Source: Sulfitobacter sp. BSw21498 (GTDB taxonomy: Bacteria > Pseudomonadota > Alphaproteobacteria > Rhodobacterales > Rhodobacteraceae). From it: 64,000 nucleotides of DNA. The notes beneath the pieces are model-generated. The model was not told where the DNA came from and made no database searches. It was given only the letters and a program-made list of their open reading frames with translations. Below, in pieces: positions 28,243 to 38,062 of this stretch (its first letter is position 1; each line of letters opens with the position of its first letter). The stretch is taken from NCBI RefSeq assembly GCF_006064855.1, contig NZ_CP040753.1:1178001-1242000 (forward strand), in the 5' to 3' direction. The translations under genes were made by a program, and so were the position numbers.

Positions 28243-29571
28243 GTGCGAACAAGGTTGGCAATCAAATTTAATGCGACGCTCGAAAGCTTCTTTCCGGAAC
28301 GCCGCGTCTTTCTGAAATCCGACGCCGACACACGTTTTATCCGGTTGCGCCCCGTTACCCAGCTTTTCGTGTTTTCCGCAGCCTCACTCTTTGTGGCCTG
28401 GTCCATCGTGGCGACCGCGGTGATTTTGATGGACAGCATCGGGTCGGGCAACTTCCGCGAGCAAGCAAAGCGTGACCAGCGTACCTATCAGGCGCGGCTC
28501 AGCGATCTTTCGGCACAGCGTAACGGCCGCGCAGAGGAGGCCGTGGCGGCGCAGGAACGGTTCAATGCCGCGCTCAAACAGATTTCGGTCATGCAATCAG
28601 AACTGCTTCAATCCGAAACCCGCCGCCGCGAGCTGGAAACCGGCATCGAAGTGATTCAGAGCACCCTGCGTGACACTATGAAAGACCGCGAAGCCGCACG
28701 CAGTCAGGTGGCCGAACTGGAAGGGGCCGCTGCCGGCGAAGGTAAGACGACCACAAAGGCCAGTGTATCTTCAGCCCCAATTTCGCTGCTCGCAGAGGCA
28801 CTTGAGCGCACGGCCGCGCAACGGGATCAGGTGGTCATCGACGCGCAGGACGCCTTGATTCAGGCCGACGAGCTGACCCAAAAACTGGCTTTGATGCGCG
28901 ATCAGAACGACGCGATTTTCCGCCAACTCGAAGAAGCAATGACTGTCTCTGTTGCCCCACTCGACAAGATGTTCCGCAGCGCGGGCATGCCCACCGACCG
29001 GATGCTGGCGACGGTGCGACGCGGTTATTCCGGTCAAGGCGGCCCGTTGATGCCCCTCAGCTTCTCCACACGGGGGGAGGCTCCCTCTCCTGATACGCTG
29101 CGTGCCAACCGGCTGCTAAGCCAGATGGACAAGCTGAATATGTACCGCATTGCCGCGCAAAAGGCGCCTTTTGCGAGCCCGCTCAAGTCGTCGTTCCGGT
29201 TCAGCAGCCCCTATGGCTATCGCCGGGACCCAAAGACGGGCGGGCGCAGAATGCACAGCGGAACCGACTTTGCCGCGGGTATGGGCACGCCCATTTACGC
29301 AACAGCCGAGGGCGTCGTCACCCACGCCGGCTGGAGCTCGGGATATGGGCGGTTGGTTAAAATTCAACATGAATTCGGGGTCGAGACACGTTACGCGCAC
29401 CAATCCAAATTGCGCGTAAAAGTCGGCCAAAGGGTATCGCGCGGACAGCGGATAGGTGATATGGGAACATCAGGACGGTCTACTGGCGTCCACCTGCATT
29501 ACGAAGTCCGTGTCGGTGGCAATGCTGTAAATCCAATGATCTTTATCAAGGCTGCAAACGATGTTTTCTAA
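28243..29571 (+). CDS. M23-family peptidoglycan endopeptidase with coiled coil
   Basis: 442 residues from the GTG at 28243, chosen because AAGGA lies 8 nt before it; an ATG at 28207 in frame would add 12 residues. A membrane anchor at about residues 38-60, a coiled-coil region (about 75-230) and a C-terminal LytM/M23 domain with HSGTDFAAGMGTPIYA, the TRYAHQSKL stretch and GVHLHYEVR, holding the zinc ligands (H..D and HxH). Probably a divisome or morphogenesis endopeptidase acting in the periplasm. The following bactofilin starts 11 nt inside it. Confidence 0.92.
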   Translation: MRTRLAIKFNATLESFFPERRVFLKSDADTRFIRLRPVTQLFVFSAASLFVAWSIVATAVILMDSIGSGNFREQAKRDQRTYQARLSDLSAQRNGRAEEAVAAQERFNAALKQISVMQSELLQSETRRRELETGIEVIQSTLRDTMKDREAARSQVAELEGAAAGEGKTTTKASVSSAPISLLAEALERTAAQRDQVVIDAQDALIQADELTQKLALMRDQNDAIFRQLEEAMTVSVAPLDKMFRSAGMPTDRMLATVRRGYSGQGGPLMPLSFSTRGEAPSPDTLRANRLLSQMDKLNMYRIAAQKAPFASPLKSSFRFSSPYGYRRDPKTGGRRMHSGTDFAAGMGTPIYATAEGVVTHAGWSSGYGRLVKIQHEFGVETRYAHQSKLRVKVGQRVSRGQRIGDMGTSGRSTGVHLHYEVRVGGNAVNPMIFIKAANDVF

Positions 29572-30061
29572 AAGCAAAATCAATGATCCCGCTCATAAGT
29601 CCGACGCAGACACGTCCAGCACTGCTGCACCGTCACACTCTGCACCGGCTGCCCCAAAGCAAAGCGAATTCAAGGCGAGCGCGCCCAAGGCAAAACCACC
29701 TGCCTCCGTGCTTTCCTCTGATCTGCACATCACCGGCAACCTAAAGACGACCGGCGACATCCAAGTCGAAGGCACCGTGGAAGGCGATATTCGCGCCCAC
29801 CTGCTGACCATCGGCGAAACAGCGACCATCAAAGGCGAAGTGATTGCCGATGACGTTGTCATCAACGGCCGTATCGTGGGCCGCGTGCGTGGCCTGAAAG
29901 TGCGCCTGACATCGACCGCCCGCGTCGAAGGTGACATCATCCACAAAACAATCGCGATCGAATCTGGCGCCCATTTCGAAGGCTCGGTTCAGCGTCAGGA
30001 CGACCCGCTAACCCCCGGCGCGAAATCCGCACCAGCTCAAAAGCCAAACCCCGCCTCCTGA
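29561..30061 (+). CDS. Bactofilin
   Basis: 166 residues. Central right-handed beta-helix (about 50-140) with repeating hydrophobic-glycine turns such as GNLKTTGDIQVEGTVEGDI and GRVRGLKVRLTSTARVEGDI; disordered Ala/Pro/Ser-rich ends. Bactofilins polymerise without nucleotides into membrane-associated scaffolds. Overlap with the M23 gene mirrors the known pairing of bactofilins with M23 peptidases in cell-shape control, so the two are likely partners. Confidence 0.93.
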   Translation: MFSKSKINDPAHKSDADTSSTAAPSHSAPAAPKQSEFKASAPKAKPPASVLSSDLHITGNLKTTGDIQVEGTVEGDIRAHLLTIGETATIKGEVIADDVVINGRIVGRVRGLKVRLTSTARVEGDIIHKTIAIESGAHFEGSVQRQDDPLTPGAKSAPAQKPNPAS

Positions 30062-30083
30062 TCGGACAAAGGGTGATGAATTA

Positions 30084-30115
30084 AAAAGGGCGTCGCATTA
30101 TTGCGACGCCCTTTT
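30084..30115. terminator. Bidirectional terminator after the bactofilin gene
   Basis: Perfect 14-bp stem AAAAGGGCGTCGCA / TGCGACGCCCTTTT with a 4-nt loop, between convergent bactofilin and cyclophilin genes. Confidence 0.9.
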
Positions 30116-30201
30116 CGTTTTGAACTCAAAGCCTTTGACTGCCTCAGCACGAAGCGGTCAAAGCGGGGCAAAGGCGCAAACGCCCCTGCCCGACGCCATG
30201 A

Positions 30202-30765
30202 TTATTCGGTGACTTTGACCTCGACCATACGGTCAGGTGTGCCGCTCACGGCTCCGTTGCCGCCGGTTCCGCGCTTGATCGCGTCCAGCACGTCCAGCCC
30301 TTCGGTCACTTTGCCCACAACGGTATATTGCCCGTTCAGGAAGTGCCCTTGGTCAAACATGATGAAAAATTGCGAGTTCGCAGAGTCAGGGCTTTGGCTG
30401 CGCGCCATGCCAACAACGCCACGGTCAAACGCGATGTCCGAGAATTCGGCAGGCAGGTCTGGCAGATCTGATCCGCCCATACCCGCACGGCCTGTGTCGC
30501 CGCCAGCCTTGCCGAATTCAACATCACCAGTCTGCGCCATGAACCCGTCGATCACGCGGTGGAACACCACGCCATCATAGGCACCCGATGTGGCCAGCTC
30601 TTTCAAGCGGGCCACATGCGCGGGGGCGACGTCTTCGGCCAGATCGATCTTGATCGTGCCTTGTGCCTCACCGTCGACGGTGATTGCCAGCCCATCGGCA
30701 AAGGCAGTCCCAGCCATCAAGGCCGAGGCGACGCCTGCTGCGACCAGATTACGCATCTGCAGCAA
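30202..30765 (-). CDS. Exported cyclophilin-type peptidyl-prolyl isomerase
   Basis: 187 residues. Signal peptide to about residue 23 (cut after AFA) and a single cyclophilin domain: VVFHRVIDGFMAQTGD (catalytic Arg), QFFIMFDQGHFLNGQYTVVGKV. Acts on proline bonds of periplasmic proteins. It overlaps the cytoplasmic paralogue upstream by 17 nt and is clearly a duplicate of it with an added signal peptide. Confidence 0.93.
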   Translation of the reverse strand: MLQMRNLVAAGVASALMAGTAFADGLAITVDGEAQGTIKIDLAEDVAPAHVARLKELATSGAYDGVVFHRVIDGFMAQTGDVEFGKAGGDTGRAGMGGSDLPDLPAEFSDIAFDRGVVGMARSQSPDSANSQFFIMFDQGHFLNGQYTVVGKVTEGLDVLDAIKRGTGGNGAVSGTPDRMVEVKVTE

Positions 30766-31255
30766 CCTTGACGCTGATCATGCGGTCAGGGTTCGCGGCG
30801 GGTTCACCACGTGTGATCGCATCGACATGTTCCATCCCGGAAATGACCTGACCGTAAACGGTGTATTGACCGTTCAGGAAGTCGTTGTCCTTGAAGTTGA
30901 TGAAAAACTGGCTGTTGGCGCTGTCCGGACTCGCGGACCGTGCGGCACCAATGCTGCCACGGGCGTGCGGCACTTTCGAGAACTCTGCCGGCAGGTTCGG
31001 CAAGTCGGACCCGCCCGTCCCTGCTGCGCGCAGGTTAAAATTCTCTTCCATGTTGCCGTTTGCCACGTCGCCGGTCTGCGCCATGAACCCTTCGATCACT
31101 CGGTGAAAGGCCACGTTGTCGTATTTACCAGCACGGGCCAGTTCTTTCATACGCTCGACATGCTTGGGGGCAATGTCGGGCAAAAGCTGAATGGTGACAG
31201 TCCCGCCCTTAAGCTCCATGAGGATCGTGTTTTCGGGGTCTTTGATCTCGGCCAT
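30749..31255 (-). CDS. Cytoplasmic cyclophilin-type peptidyl-prolyl isomerase
   Basis: 168 residues, no signal peptide. Cyclophilin motifs VAFHRVIEGFMAQTGD and QFFINFKDNDFLNGQYTVYGQV are intact. First gene of a two-gene unit with the exported paralogue; divergent from pgk. Confidence 0.93.
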   Translation of the reverse strand: MAEIKDPENTILMELKGGTVTIQLLPDIAPKHVERMKELARAGKYDNVAFHRVIEGFMAQTGDVANGNMEENFNLRAAGTGGSDLPNLPAEFSKVPHARGSIGAARSASPDSANSQFFINFKDNDFLNGQYTVYGQVISGMEHVDAITRGEPAANPDRMISVKVAADA

Positions 31256-31386
31256 GCCGGTCTCCTTTTAGAATTTCGTTGGCAATTACCTAGGGCGTGC
31301 AAGCGCAATTGCCAAGCGGGTCCATTGACCCTGACGGCAATAACGGCAAAACACGACGGGAATTGTGGATCTACACGAGGGACAAG

Positions 31387-32580
31387 ATGGGCTGGAAAGC
31401 ATTGGACGACATGGACCTGCGCGGCAAGCGGGTTCTGGTGCGCGTGGATATCAACGTGCCGGTTGAAAACGGCAAGGTCACTGACGACACCCGCATCCAG
31501 CGGATCGTGCCCACCCTGCGCGATATTCTGGCCCAAGGCGGCACGCCCGTTTTGCTCGCACATTTTGGCCGCCCCAAAGGCAAGCGCGTGCAAGATCTAA
31601 GCCTACGTGTCGTGCTCCCCGCGCTCGAGGCCGCGTTGGGGCGCAAGGTTGTGCTGGCCGAAACACTGGAAGCAGCCGAAACCGGCACCGAAGAAATCAA
31701 CGCCGCCGATGTTTTGTTGCTCGAAAACATTCGCTTTTACCCTGGCGAGACAGAGAACGATCCTGAATTCGCCAAACGGCTCGCCGCTTTGGGTGACATC
31801 TATTGCAACGACGCGTTTTCCGCTGCGCACCGTGCCCATGCGTCCACCGAAGGCGTGGCAAGGCTGTTGCCATCCTGCGCAGGCCGCTTGATGCAGGCCG
31901 AGCTTTCCGCGCTCGAGGCCGCTTTGGCGACGCCCAAACGCCCCGTAGGCGCGGTGGTTGGCGGTGCGAAGGTATCAACCAAGATCGAGCTGCTGGAAAA
32001 CCTCGTCAACCGGCTGGATCTTTTGGTGATCGGTGGCGGCATGGCCAATACGTTTTTGGGCGCGCAGGGGGCAGATTTGGGCAAGTCCCTGTCAGAGCCC
32101 GATTTTTACGACACTGCCAAGGACATCATGGCCCAAGCTGAAAAGGCCGGTTGCCGCGTGCTACTGCCCGTCGATGGTCTTGTCGCGCGTGAATTCGCCG
32201 CCGGTGCCGCGCATGATACGATTGCCCTTGGGGCGGAAACTGTACTGGAACCTGACCAGATGGTTCTGGATGCAGGCCCCAAGACGGTCGACCTGATCAA
32301 GGACGCCTTTAGCGGATTGAAGACGCTCATCTGGAATGGCCCCATGGGTGCATTCGAAATTGCCCCTTTTGACACCGCAACGGTCGCCGCCGCCAAAGCC
32401 GCAGCCGCGTTGACACAGGACGGGGCGTTGATCTCTGTCGCAGGGGGCGGCGATACTGTCGCGGCTTTGAACCAGGCGGGTGCTGCCGATAGCTTTACCT
32501 ATATCTCTACCGCGGGCGGGGCCTTCCTTGAGTGGATGGAGGGCAAGACCCTACCCGGCGTCGCGGCATTGGACGCCTAA
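31387..32580 (+). CDS. pgk: Phosphoglycerate kinase
   Basis: 397 residues from the ATG at 31387 (GAGGGA upstream), starting [21 protein letters not shown]. Substrate residues in [18 protein letters not shown] and HFGRPKG; C-terminal nucleotide loop [10 protein letters not shown] and the hinge GGGDT. Makes ATP and 3-phosphoglycerate from the product of GAPDH. Followed by a stem-loop without U-run at 32589-32624. Confidence 0.97.
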   Translation: MGWKALDDMDLRGKRVLVRVDINVPVENGKVTDDTRIQRIVPTLRDILAQGGTPVLLAHFGRPKGKRVQDLSLRVVLPALEAALGRKVVLAETLEAAETGTEEINAADVLLLENIRFYPGETENDPEFAKRLAALGDIYCNDAFSAAHRAHASTEGVARLLPSCAGRLMQAELSALEAALATPKRPVGAVVGGAKVSTKIELLENLVNRLDLLVIGGGMANTFLGAQGADLGKSLSEPDFYDTAKDIMAQAEKAGCRVLLPVDGLVAREFAAGAAHDTIALGAETVLEPDQMVLDAGPKTVDLIKDAFSGLKTLIWNGPMGAFEIAPFDTATVAAAKAAAALTQDGALISVAGGGDTVAALNQAGAADSFTYISTAGGAFLEWMEGKTLPGVAALDA

Positions 32581-32588
32581 TGTTCTTT

Positions 32589-32624
32589 CCCCGGCGGTGG
32601 CAGTGATACTGCCAGCTGCCGGGG
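32589..32624 (+). other. Stem-loop after pgk
   Basis: CCCCGGC/GCCGGGG outer stem with inner TGGCAG/CTGCCA, 9 nt after the pgk stop. No T-run follows; possible RNA-end stabiliser. Confidence 0.55.
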
Positions 32625-32733
32625 GCTAGATATAACGCATAAGCCCCACCTAAAAAATTAAGCAGTTTTCTACCAATCAGAAGACAAGGGATTCCCTTTG
32701 CGAATCACCTGTGTCATACTGGGGAAACGTCCA

Positions 32734-32748
32734 TTAAGAGACGATTAA
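32734..32748. promoter_or_regulatory. CtrA-type box directly before the FtsB-like gene
   Basis: Exact TTAA-N7-TTAA, ending 10 nt before the ATG. The position suggests either repression or a very short leader. Confidence 0.5.
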
Positions 32749-32758
32749 AGGCAGAGAC

Positions 32759-33058
32759 ATGAACCGCAGCAGCAAGCCCGCATTCGGCACACTTTTGTTT
32801 TTCGCGATCGCCTTCGCGCTAAGCCTCTATTTCGCCTTCGCTGCGATTCAGGGCAACTTTGGCCTGTTCCGTCGTGCTGAGATCGTAGCCGAGACGCAGG
32901 ACCTGCGCGTGCAGCTTGCTCAGGTCCAGATTGACGTAGCGCGGATGGAAAACCTGACCCATCGCTTGTCTGACGATTATCTTGATCTAGATTTGCTGGA
33001 TGAACAAACCCGCAAGGTGCTGGGGATGATCCGCGCAGACGAGATTGTCATCCGTTAA
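32759..33058 (+). CDS. FtsB/DivIC-like septum formation protein
   Basis: 99 residues. One membrane helix (about 9-29), then a coiled coil (about 38-68) and a short tail ending DEIVIR. This is the bitopic FtsB/DivIC layout; in the divisome FtsB joins FtsL and FtsQ in the periplasm. Sited between pgk and pdhA. The box upstream hints at cell-cycle control. Confidence 0.85.
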   Translation: MNRSSKPAFGTLLFFAIAFALSLYFAFAAIQGNFGLFRRAEIVAETQDLRVQLAQVQIDVARMENLTHRLSDDYLDLDLLDEQTRKVLGMIRADEIVIR

Positions 33059-33177
33059 TAGCGGCGCGACCTTCAACGGCCCCCCTACGCGATACGTTAG
33101 ATTTGCCCCCTTTTCGGCAGGGCTTTTCCATACGCGGCAAATGTCTCTCGCCAACAATCGTCGAATCCGATAAGAGA

Positions 33178-33195
33178 TAGTTTAACACTAAACTA
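33178..33195. promoter_or_regulatory. Perfect inverted repeat upstream of pdhA, shared with lpd
   Basis: TAGTTTA-ACAC-TAAACTA: perfect 7-bp arms, 42-59 nt before the pdhA start. Identical arms lie upstream of lpd. Confidence 0.7.
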
Positions 33196-33236
33196 CTTTG
33201 CGCGTGCGCGGGACAACTGTACGGAGGAATTGCCCC

Positions 33237-34247
33237 ATGGCTGCCCAGAAACCGACCAAGAAGACAAACGCCAGCGCTGAAGAGCTCAAGGCCTATTACC
33301 GCGATATGCTGTTGATCCGGCGCTTCGAGGAAAAAGCCGGCCAGCTCTACGGCATGGGCCTGATCGGGGGCTTCTGTCACCTTTATATCGGGCAAGAAGC
33401 CGTGGTTGTCGGGCTTGAAGCCTCGGCCAAGGACGGCGACAGCCGCATCACCACCTACCGCGACCACGGGCACATGTTGGCTTGCGGGATGAACCCGGAC
33501 GGCGTGATGGCCGAGCTGACGGGCCGCGAAGGTGGGTATTCCCGTGGCAAGGGCGGCTCCATGCACATGTTCTCGAAAGAGAAAAAATTCTACGGTGGCC
33601 ACGGCATTGTGGGCGCGAACGTCCCCCTCGGGGCCGGCATCGCCTTTGCCGACAAATACAAGGGCAATGACAACGTTACCTTTACCTATTTCGGCGATGG
33701 TGCCGCGAACCAAGGTCAGGTCTACGAGACATTCAATATGGCGGCGCTTTGGAAACTTCCGGTGATCTTCATCATCGAAAACAACCAATACGCCATGGGC
33801 ACCTCGCAGCAACGCTCCACCTCCAGCGCTGAAATCTGGGAACGTGGCAAGGCTTTCGGCATCCCCGGCGAAGCGGTGGACGGCATGGACGTGCTTGCAG
33901 TCAAGGAAGCAGGCGAACGCGCGGTGAAACACTGCCGTTCGGGCGACGGCCCCTATATTCTGGAAATCAAGACATATCGCTATCGCGGACACTCTATGTC
34001 GGACCCTGCGAAATACCGCACCCGCGAAGAAGTGCAGAAAATGCGCGACGAACGGGATCCCATCGAACAGGTCCGCAACATTCTGCTGGAACACAAACAC
34101 GCCAGCGAGGATGACCTCAAGGCGATCGACAAAGAGATCAAGGAAATCGTTAACGCAAGCGCCGAGTTTGCCAAAGAAAGCCCCGAGCCGGCGGCCGAAG
34201 AGCTTTGGACAGACATCTACGCAACCGAAGTCCCACAGGAGGCTTGA
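33237..34247 (+). CDS. pdhA: Pyruvate dehydrogenase E1 alpha subunit
   Basis: 336 residues from the ATG after GGAGG. ThDP motif GDGAANQGQVYETFNMAALW (about 155-175), then ENNQYAMGTS, and the phosphorylation-loop-like YRYRGHSMSDPAKYR (about 250-265). With PdhB it decarboxylates pyruvate and passes the acetyl group to lipoyl domains. First of three genes (3 bp and 12 bp gaps to the next two). Confidence 0.97.
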   Translation: MAAQKPTKKTNASAEELKAYYRDMLLIRRFEEKAGQLYGMGLIGGFCHLYIGQEAVVVGLEASAKDGDSRITTYRDHGHMLACGMNPDGVMAELTGREGGYSRGKGGSMHMFSKEKKFYGGHGIVGANVPLGAGIAFADKYKGNDNVTFTYFGDGAANQGQVYETFNMAALWKLPVIFIIENNQYAMGTSQQRSTSSAEIWERGKAFGIPGEAVDGMDVLAVKEAGERAVKHCRSGDGPYILEIKTYRYRGHSMSDPAKYRTREEVQKMRDERDPIEQVRNILLEHKHASEDDLKAIDKEIKEIVNASAEFAKESPEPAAEELWTDIYATEVPQEA

Positions 34248-34250
34248 ACC

Positions 34251-35648
34251 ATGGCAATCGAAATTCTCATGCCCGCACTGAGCCCCACAATGGAAGAAGG
34301 CACCCTTTCCAAATGGCTGGTCAAAGAGGGCGATACCGTGTCCTCCGGTGACATCATGGCCGAAATCGAAACAGACAAAGCGACGATGGAATTCGAAGCC
34401 GTTGACGAAGGCACTATCGGCAAGATCCTGATCGAAGCCGGCACTGAAGGCGTTAAGGTCAACACCGCCATCGCCGTACTGCTCGAAGAAGGTGAAGACG
34501 CTTCTGACATCGACAGTGCATCCAGCGCCGCCCCAGCCAAAGAAGCGACATCCGACGACAGCGACGATGGGAAATCCGACAAAGCCCCTGCGGCTGCCAA
34601 GCCCGACGTCGCTGCGCCCAAGGCCCCGGAAACGGACAGCACACCCGATTGGCCCGAAGGCACCAAGCTCAAGCAGCAGACCGTGCGCGAGGCCCTGCGC
34701 GACGCCATGGCCGAAGAGATGCGCCGCGACGAGGACGTGTTCCTCATGGGTGAAGAAGTCGCCGAATACCAAGGTGCCTATAAAATCTCGCAAGGGTTGC
34801 TGGACGAATTCGGTGCGAAACGCATCATCGACACGCCCATCACCGAACACGGGTTTGCCGGGATCGGTGTAGGTGCCGCCTTTGGCGGGCTGCGCCCCAT
34901 CGTCGAATTCATGACCTGGAACTTTGCGATGCAGGCCATCGACCACATTCTGAACTCTGCCGCGAAAACACTGTACATGTCCGGCGGCCAGATGGGCGCC
35001 CCAATGGTTTTCCGCGGTCCAAACGGTGCCGCCGCCCGCGTCGGTGCGCAGCACAGCCAGGATTACGCTGCGTGGTATATGCAGATCCCCGGCCTCAAGG
35101 TGGTGATGCCCTATTCGGCCTCAGACGCCAAAGGGTTGATGAAAACGGCGATCCGCGACCCCAACCCCGTCGTCTTCCTTGAAAATGAAATCATGTACGG
35201 CAAATCCTTCGACGTGCCGGATGTCGAAGATTACACTGTACCCTTTGGCAAGGCCCGTATCTGGCGTGAAGGCAAAGATGTCACCATCGTTAGCTTCGGC
35301 ATCGGCATGACCTATGCACTGGAAGCCGCTGAAAAGCTTGCCGAAGAAGGCATCGACGCCGAAGTCATCGACCTGCGCACCCTGCGCCCGATGGACACTG
35401 CCAGCATCATCAAATCGGTGATGAAGACCAACCGCTGTGTCACCGTCGAAGAAGGCTGGCCGCAAGGGTCGGTCGGCAACTACATCTCGAGCGTGATCAT
35501 GCAAGAAGCCTTTGACTATCTGGACGCTCCGGTGATCAACTGCACGGGCAAAGACGTGCCCATGCCCTATGCTGCAAACCTCGAACGTCTGGCGCTGGTC
35601 ACCACCGACGAGGTCATCGCGGCGGTCAAAAAAGTCACCTACAAGTAA
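34251..35648 (+). CDS. pdhB: Pyruvate dehydrogenase E1 beta subunit with N-terminal lipoyl domain
   Basis: 465 residues. Lipoyl domain at about 1-80 with the modified Lys in [10 protein letters not shown], an Ala/Pro/Asp linker (about 85-140), and the E1-beta core (about 142-465: [39 protein letters not shown]). A lipoyl domain on E1 beta is characteristic of alphaproteobacterial complexes; it is nearly the same as that of PdhC. Confidence 0.97.
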   Translation: MAIEILMPALSPTMEEGTLSKWLVKEGDTVSSGDIMAEIETDKATMEFEAVDEGTIGKILIEAGTEGVKVNTAIAVLLEEGEDASDIDSASSAAPAKEATSDDSDDGKSDKAPAAAKPDVAAPKAPETDSTPDWPEGTKLKQQTVREALRDAMAEEMRRDEDVFLMGEEVAEYQGAYKISQGLLDEFGAKRIIDTPITEHGFAGIGVGAAFGGLRPIVEFMTWNFAMQAIDHILNSAAKTLYMSGGQMGAPMVFRGPNGAAARVGAQHSQDYAAWYMQIPGLKVVMPYSASDAKGLMKTAIRDPNPVVFLENEIMYGKSFDVPDVEDYTVPFGKARIWREGKDVTIVSFGIGMTYALEAAEKLAEEGIDAEVIDLRTLRPMDTASIIKSVMKTNRCVTVEEGWPQGSVGNYISSVIMQEAFDYLDAPVINCTGKDVPMPYAANLERLALVTTDEVIAAVKKVTYK

Positions 35649-35660
35649 GGAGCGGTCAAC

Positions 35661-37013
35661 ATGCCCATAGAAATCCTCATGCCCGCCCTCAGCCCCACAA
35701 TGGAAGAAGGCACGCTCGCGAAGTGGCTCGTCTCCGAAGGCGATACCGTCTCCTCCGGCGATATCCTGTGCGAGATCGAAACCGACAAGGCGACGATGGA
35801 GTTCGAAGCCGTGGACGAAGGCACCATCGGCAAGATCCTGATCCAAGACGGCACTGAAGGGGTCAAGGTGAATGCCCCCATCGCCGTGCTGCTGGAAGAG
35901 GGCGAAAGCGCAGATGACATCGACGCCAGCGCCCCTGCCCCCAAGGCAAAGGACACCAGCGCCAAAGAAGACGCGCCAGATCAGGACTCCACGCCCGAAA
36001 AAGGGTATGGCCGCGGCGAAAGCGACGCCAATGACACTGGCAATGCGGCACCTGTTTCACCCAAAGACAGCGACGGGAAACGGCTCTTTGTGACCCCGCT
36101 GGCCCGCCGCATCGCGGCAGACAAAGGTGTGGATCTGACCGCCCTCTCCGGGTCCGGCCCGCACGGGCGCATTATCAAGGCAGACGTGGAAGCGGCCTCC
36201 GCCTCCGACAGCCCCAAGGCAAAATCAGCCGAAGCGGCAGAAACGTCTAGCGCTCCGGCCGCCAAGGCTGCCCTTGCGACTGGCCCCTCTGCCGATGCTG
36301 TCATGAAAATGTACGAAGGCCGGGAATTTGAAGAAATCTCTCTCAACGGGATGCGCAAAACCATCGCCGCGCGCCTGACCGAAGCCAAACAGTCTATCCC
36401 GCATTTCTACCTGCGCCGGGATATCGAACTCGACGCATTGTTGAAATTCCGGGGCGAGCTGAATAAACAACTCGAAGCCCGTGATGTGAAGCTTTCGGTT
36501 AACGATTTTATTATCAAGGCCTGTGCATTGGCGTTGCAAACAGTCTCTGACGCCAACGCGGTTTGGGCCGGCGACCGCATTCTCAAGCTAAAACCATCGG
36601 ATGTCGCGGTTGCTGTGGCCATTGAAGGCGGCCTGTTTACCCCGGTATTGAAAGACGCCGAGATGAAATCGCTCTCCACCCTCTCGGCAGAGATGAAAGA
36701 CCTCGCTGCCCGCGCCCGCGACCGCAAGCTCGCGCCGCATGAATATCAAGGGGGCAGCTTCGCTATCTCGAACCTCGGCATGTTCGGGATCGACAACTTC
36801 GACGCGGTCATCAACCCACCGCATGGTGCGATTTTGGCCGTCGGGGCTGGAAACAAGAAACCCGTCGTTGGCAAGGACGGCGAACTTGCCGTTGCCACAG
36901 TCATGTCGGTCACCCTGTCTGTCGATCACCGCGTCATCGACGGCGCTTTGGGCGCGCAACTGCTTAGCGCGATCAAGGACAACCTCGAAAACCCCATGAT
37001 GATGCTGGCCTGA
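35661..37013 (+). CDS. pdhC: Dihydrolipoamide acetyltransferase (E2)
   Basis: 450 residues. Lipoyl domain (about 1-80, Lys in [10 protein letters not shown]), a Glu/Asp/Pro linker, peripheral-subunit-binding domain (about 145-180: [28 protein letters not shown]) and the catalytic core (about 225-450) ending with the active-site stretch [17 protein letters not shown]. Transfers the acetyl group to CoA and forms the complex core. Confidence 0.97.
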   Translation: MPIEILMPALSPTMEEGTLAKWLVSEGDTVSSGDILCEIETDKATMEFEAVDEGTIGKILIQDGTEGVKVNAPIAVLLEEGESADDIDASAPAPKAKDTSAKEDAPDQDSTPEKGYGRGESDANDTGNAAPVSPKDSDGKRLFVTPLARRIAADKGVDLTALSGSGPHGRIIKADVEAASASDSPKAKSAEAAETSSAPAAKAALATGPSADAVMKMYEGREFEEISLNGMRKTIAARLTEAKQSIPHFYLRRDIELDALLKFRGELNKQLEARDVKLSVNDFIIKACALALQTVSDANAVWAGDRILKLKPSDVAVAVAIEGGLFTPVLKDAEMKSLSTLSAEMKDLAARARDRKLAPHEYQGGSFAISNLGMFGIDNFDAVINPPHGAILAVGAGNKKPVVGKDGELAVATVMSVTLSVDHRVIDGALGAQLLSAIKDNLENPMMMLA

Positions 37014-37078
37014 CGCCACTTCCAAATGGGTATAAATCCTCGGGGGTCGGGGGGCAGACAGCCCCCCGCCTAACCACA

Positions 37079-37114
37079 AAAAAGGTCGGACCCGTTAAAC
37101 GGTCCGACCTTTTT
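37079..37114. terminator. Terminator after pdhC
   Basis: Perfect 14-bp stem AAAAAGGTCGGACC / GGTCCGACCTTTTT with 8-nt loop; T- and A-tracts serve both pdhC and the convergent cysE. Confidence 0.9.
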
Positions 37115-37156
37115 CACATCCGAAACTAAAGCGCGCGCGGCCCCAAGCCCTTAGAA

Positions 37157-37978
37157 TTACATATTAATGTCGCCCTGCGGCCCAAGCATGTGGTCCATCA
37201 ATACCGACGGTTGATCGCAGCCTGCCTCGCCCACCACACGTGCGGGGATGCCCGCCACGGTCTTGCACGGCGGCACGGATTCCAGCACGACAGACCCCGC
37301 CGCGATGCGCGAGCAATGCCCGATCGAGATATTGCCCAACACCTTTGCCCCCGCGCCGATCAACACACCATTGCCAATCTTAGGGTGCCGGTCCTGTTCT
37401 TCCTTGCCGGTCCCGCCCAGAGTGACCGAGTGCAGCATAGACACGTTGTCGCCCACCACCGCCGTTTCGCCGATCACGACGGAGTGCGCGTGGTCGATCA
37501 TGATCCCCTTGCCGATGGTGGCGGCAGGGTGGATATCGACGCCGAAAATCTCGCTCACCCGCATCTGCACAAAATAGGCCAGATCCCGTTTGCCCTGCTT
37601 CCACAGGTAATGGCCCACACGGTACGCCTGCACGGCCTGATAGCCTTTGAAATAAAGGATCGGCTGCAACAGCCGGTGGCAAGCCGGGTCACGTTCATAG
37701 ATCGCCACCAGATCAGCGCGCGCGGCCTTGATCAGGTCGGGATCGCTGGCAAAGGCTTGTTCGACCATTTCGTGCACCACCATCATCGACATCTCGTTCG
37801 ACGCCAGCTTGGCCGCGATGCGGTACGACAGTGCTTTTTCAATGGATTTATGATGCAGGATCGTAGCGTGGACAAAGCCGCCGATCAGCGGCTCGTCGCG
37901 TACCGCGTTTTGGGCTTCTGTCTGGATTTGATCCCAAACCGGATCAACCGAGGCTATATTTGTGCGTGCATTTGCCAT
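37157..37978 (-). CDS. cysE: Serine O-acetyltransferase
   Basis: 273 residues from the ATG at 37978, preceded by AAGGAT; in-frame Mets lie 7 and 15 codons further upstream. N-terminal helical domain and left-handed beta helix with hexapeptide repeats (about 175-245), with catalytic DHAHSVVIGETAVVGDN. Makes O-acetylserine for cysteine synthesis. It lies 84 bp after the last GTA gene on the same strand with no terminator visible between, as is usual beside this GTA cluster. Confidence 0.95.
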   Translation of the reverse strand: MANARTNIASVDPVWDQIQTEAQNAVRDEPLIGGFVHATILHHKSIEKALSYRIAAKLASNEMSMMVVHEMVEQAFASDPDLIKAARADLVAIYERDPACHRLLQPILYFKGYQAVQAYRVGHYLWKQGKRDLAYFVQMRVSEIFGVDIHPAATIGKGIMIDHAHSVVIGETAVVGDNVSMLHSVTLGGTGKEEQDRHPKIGNGVLIGAGAKVLGNISIGHCSRIAAGSVVLESVPPCKTVAGIPARVVGEAGCDQPSVLMDHMLGPQGDINM

Positions 37979-38062
37979 GAAACCATCCTTCTTTGACATC
38001 ACGCTATAGCAGGTTCCACCCAAGTGCCAAACGCAAAGCCGCCCGTTATTACCGACAGGTTA

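Noticed and set aside
33048..35054. 668-codon open frame opposite pdhA and pdhB
   Set aside because: Shadow of conserved genes on the other strand, no motifs, Phe/Gly/His-rich composition typical of antisense translation.
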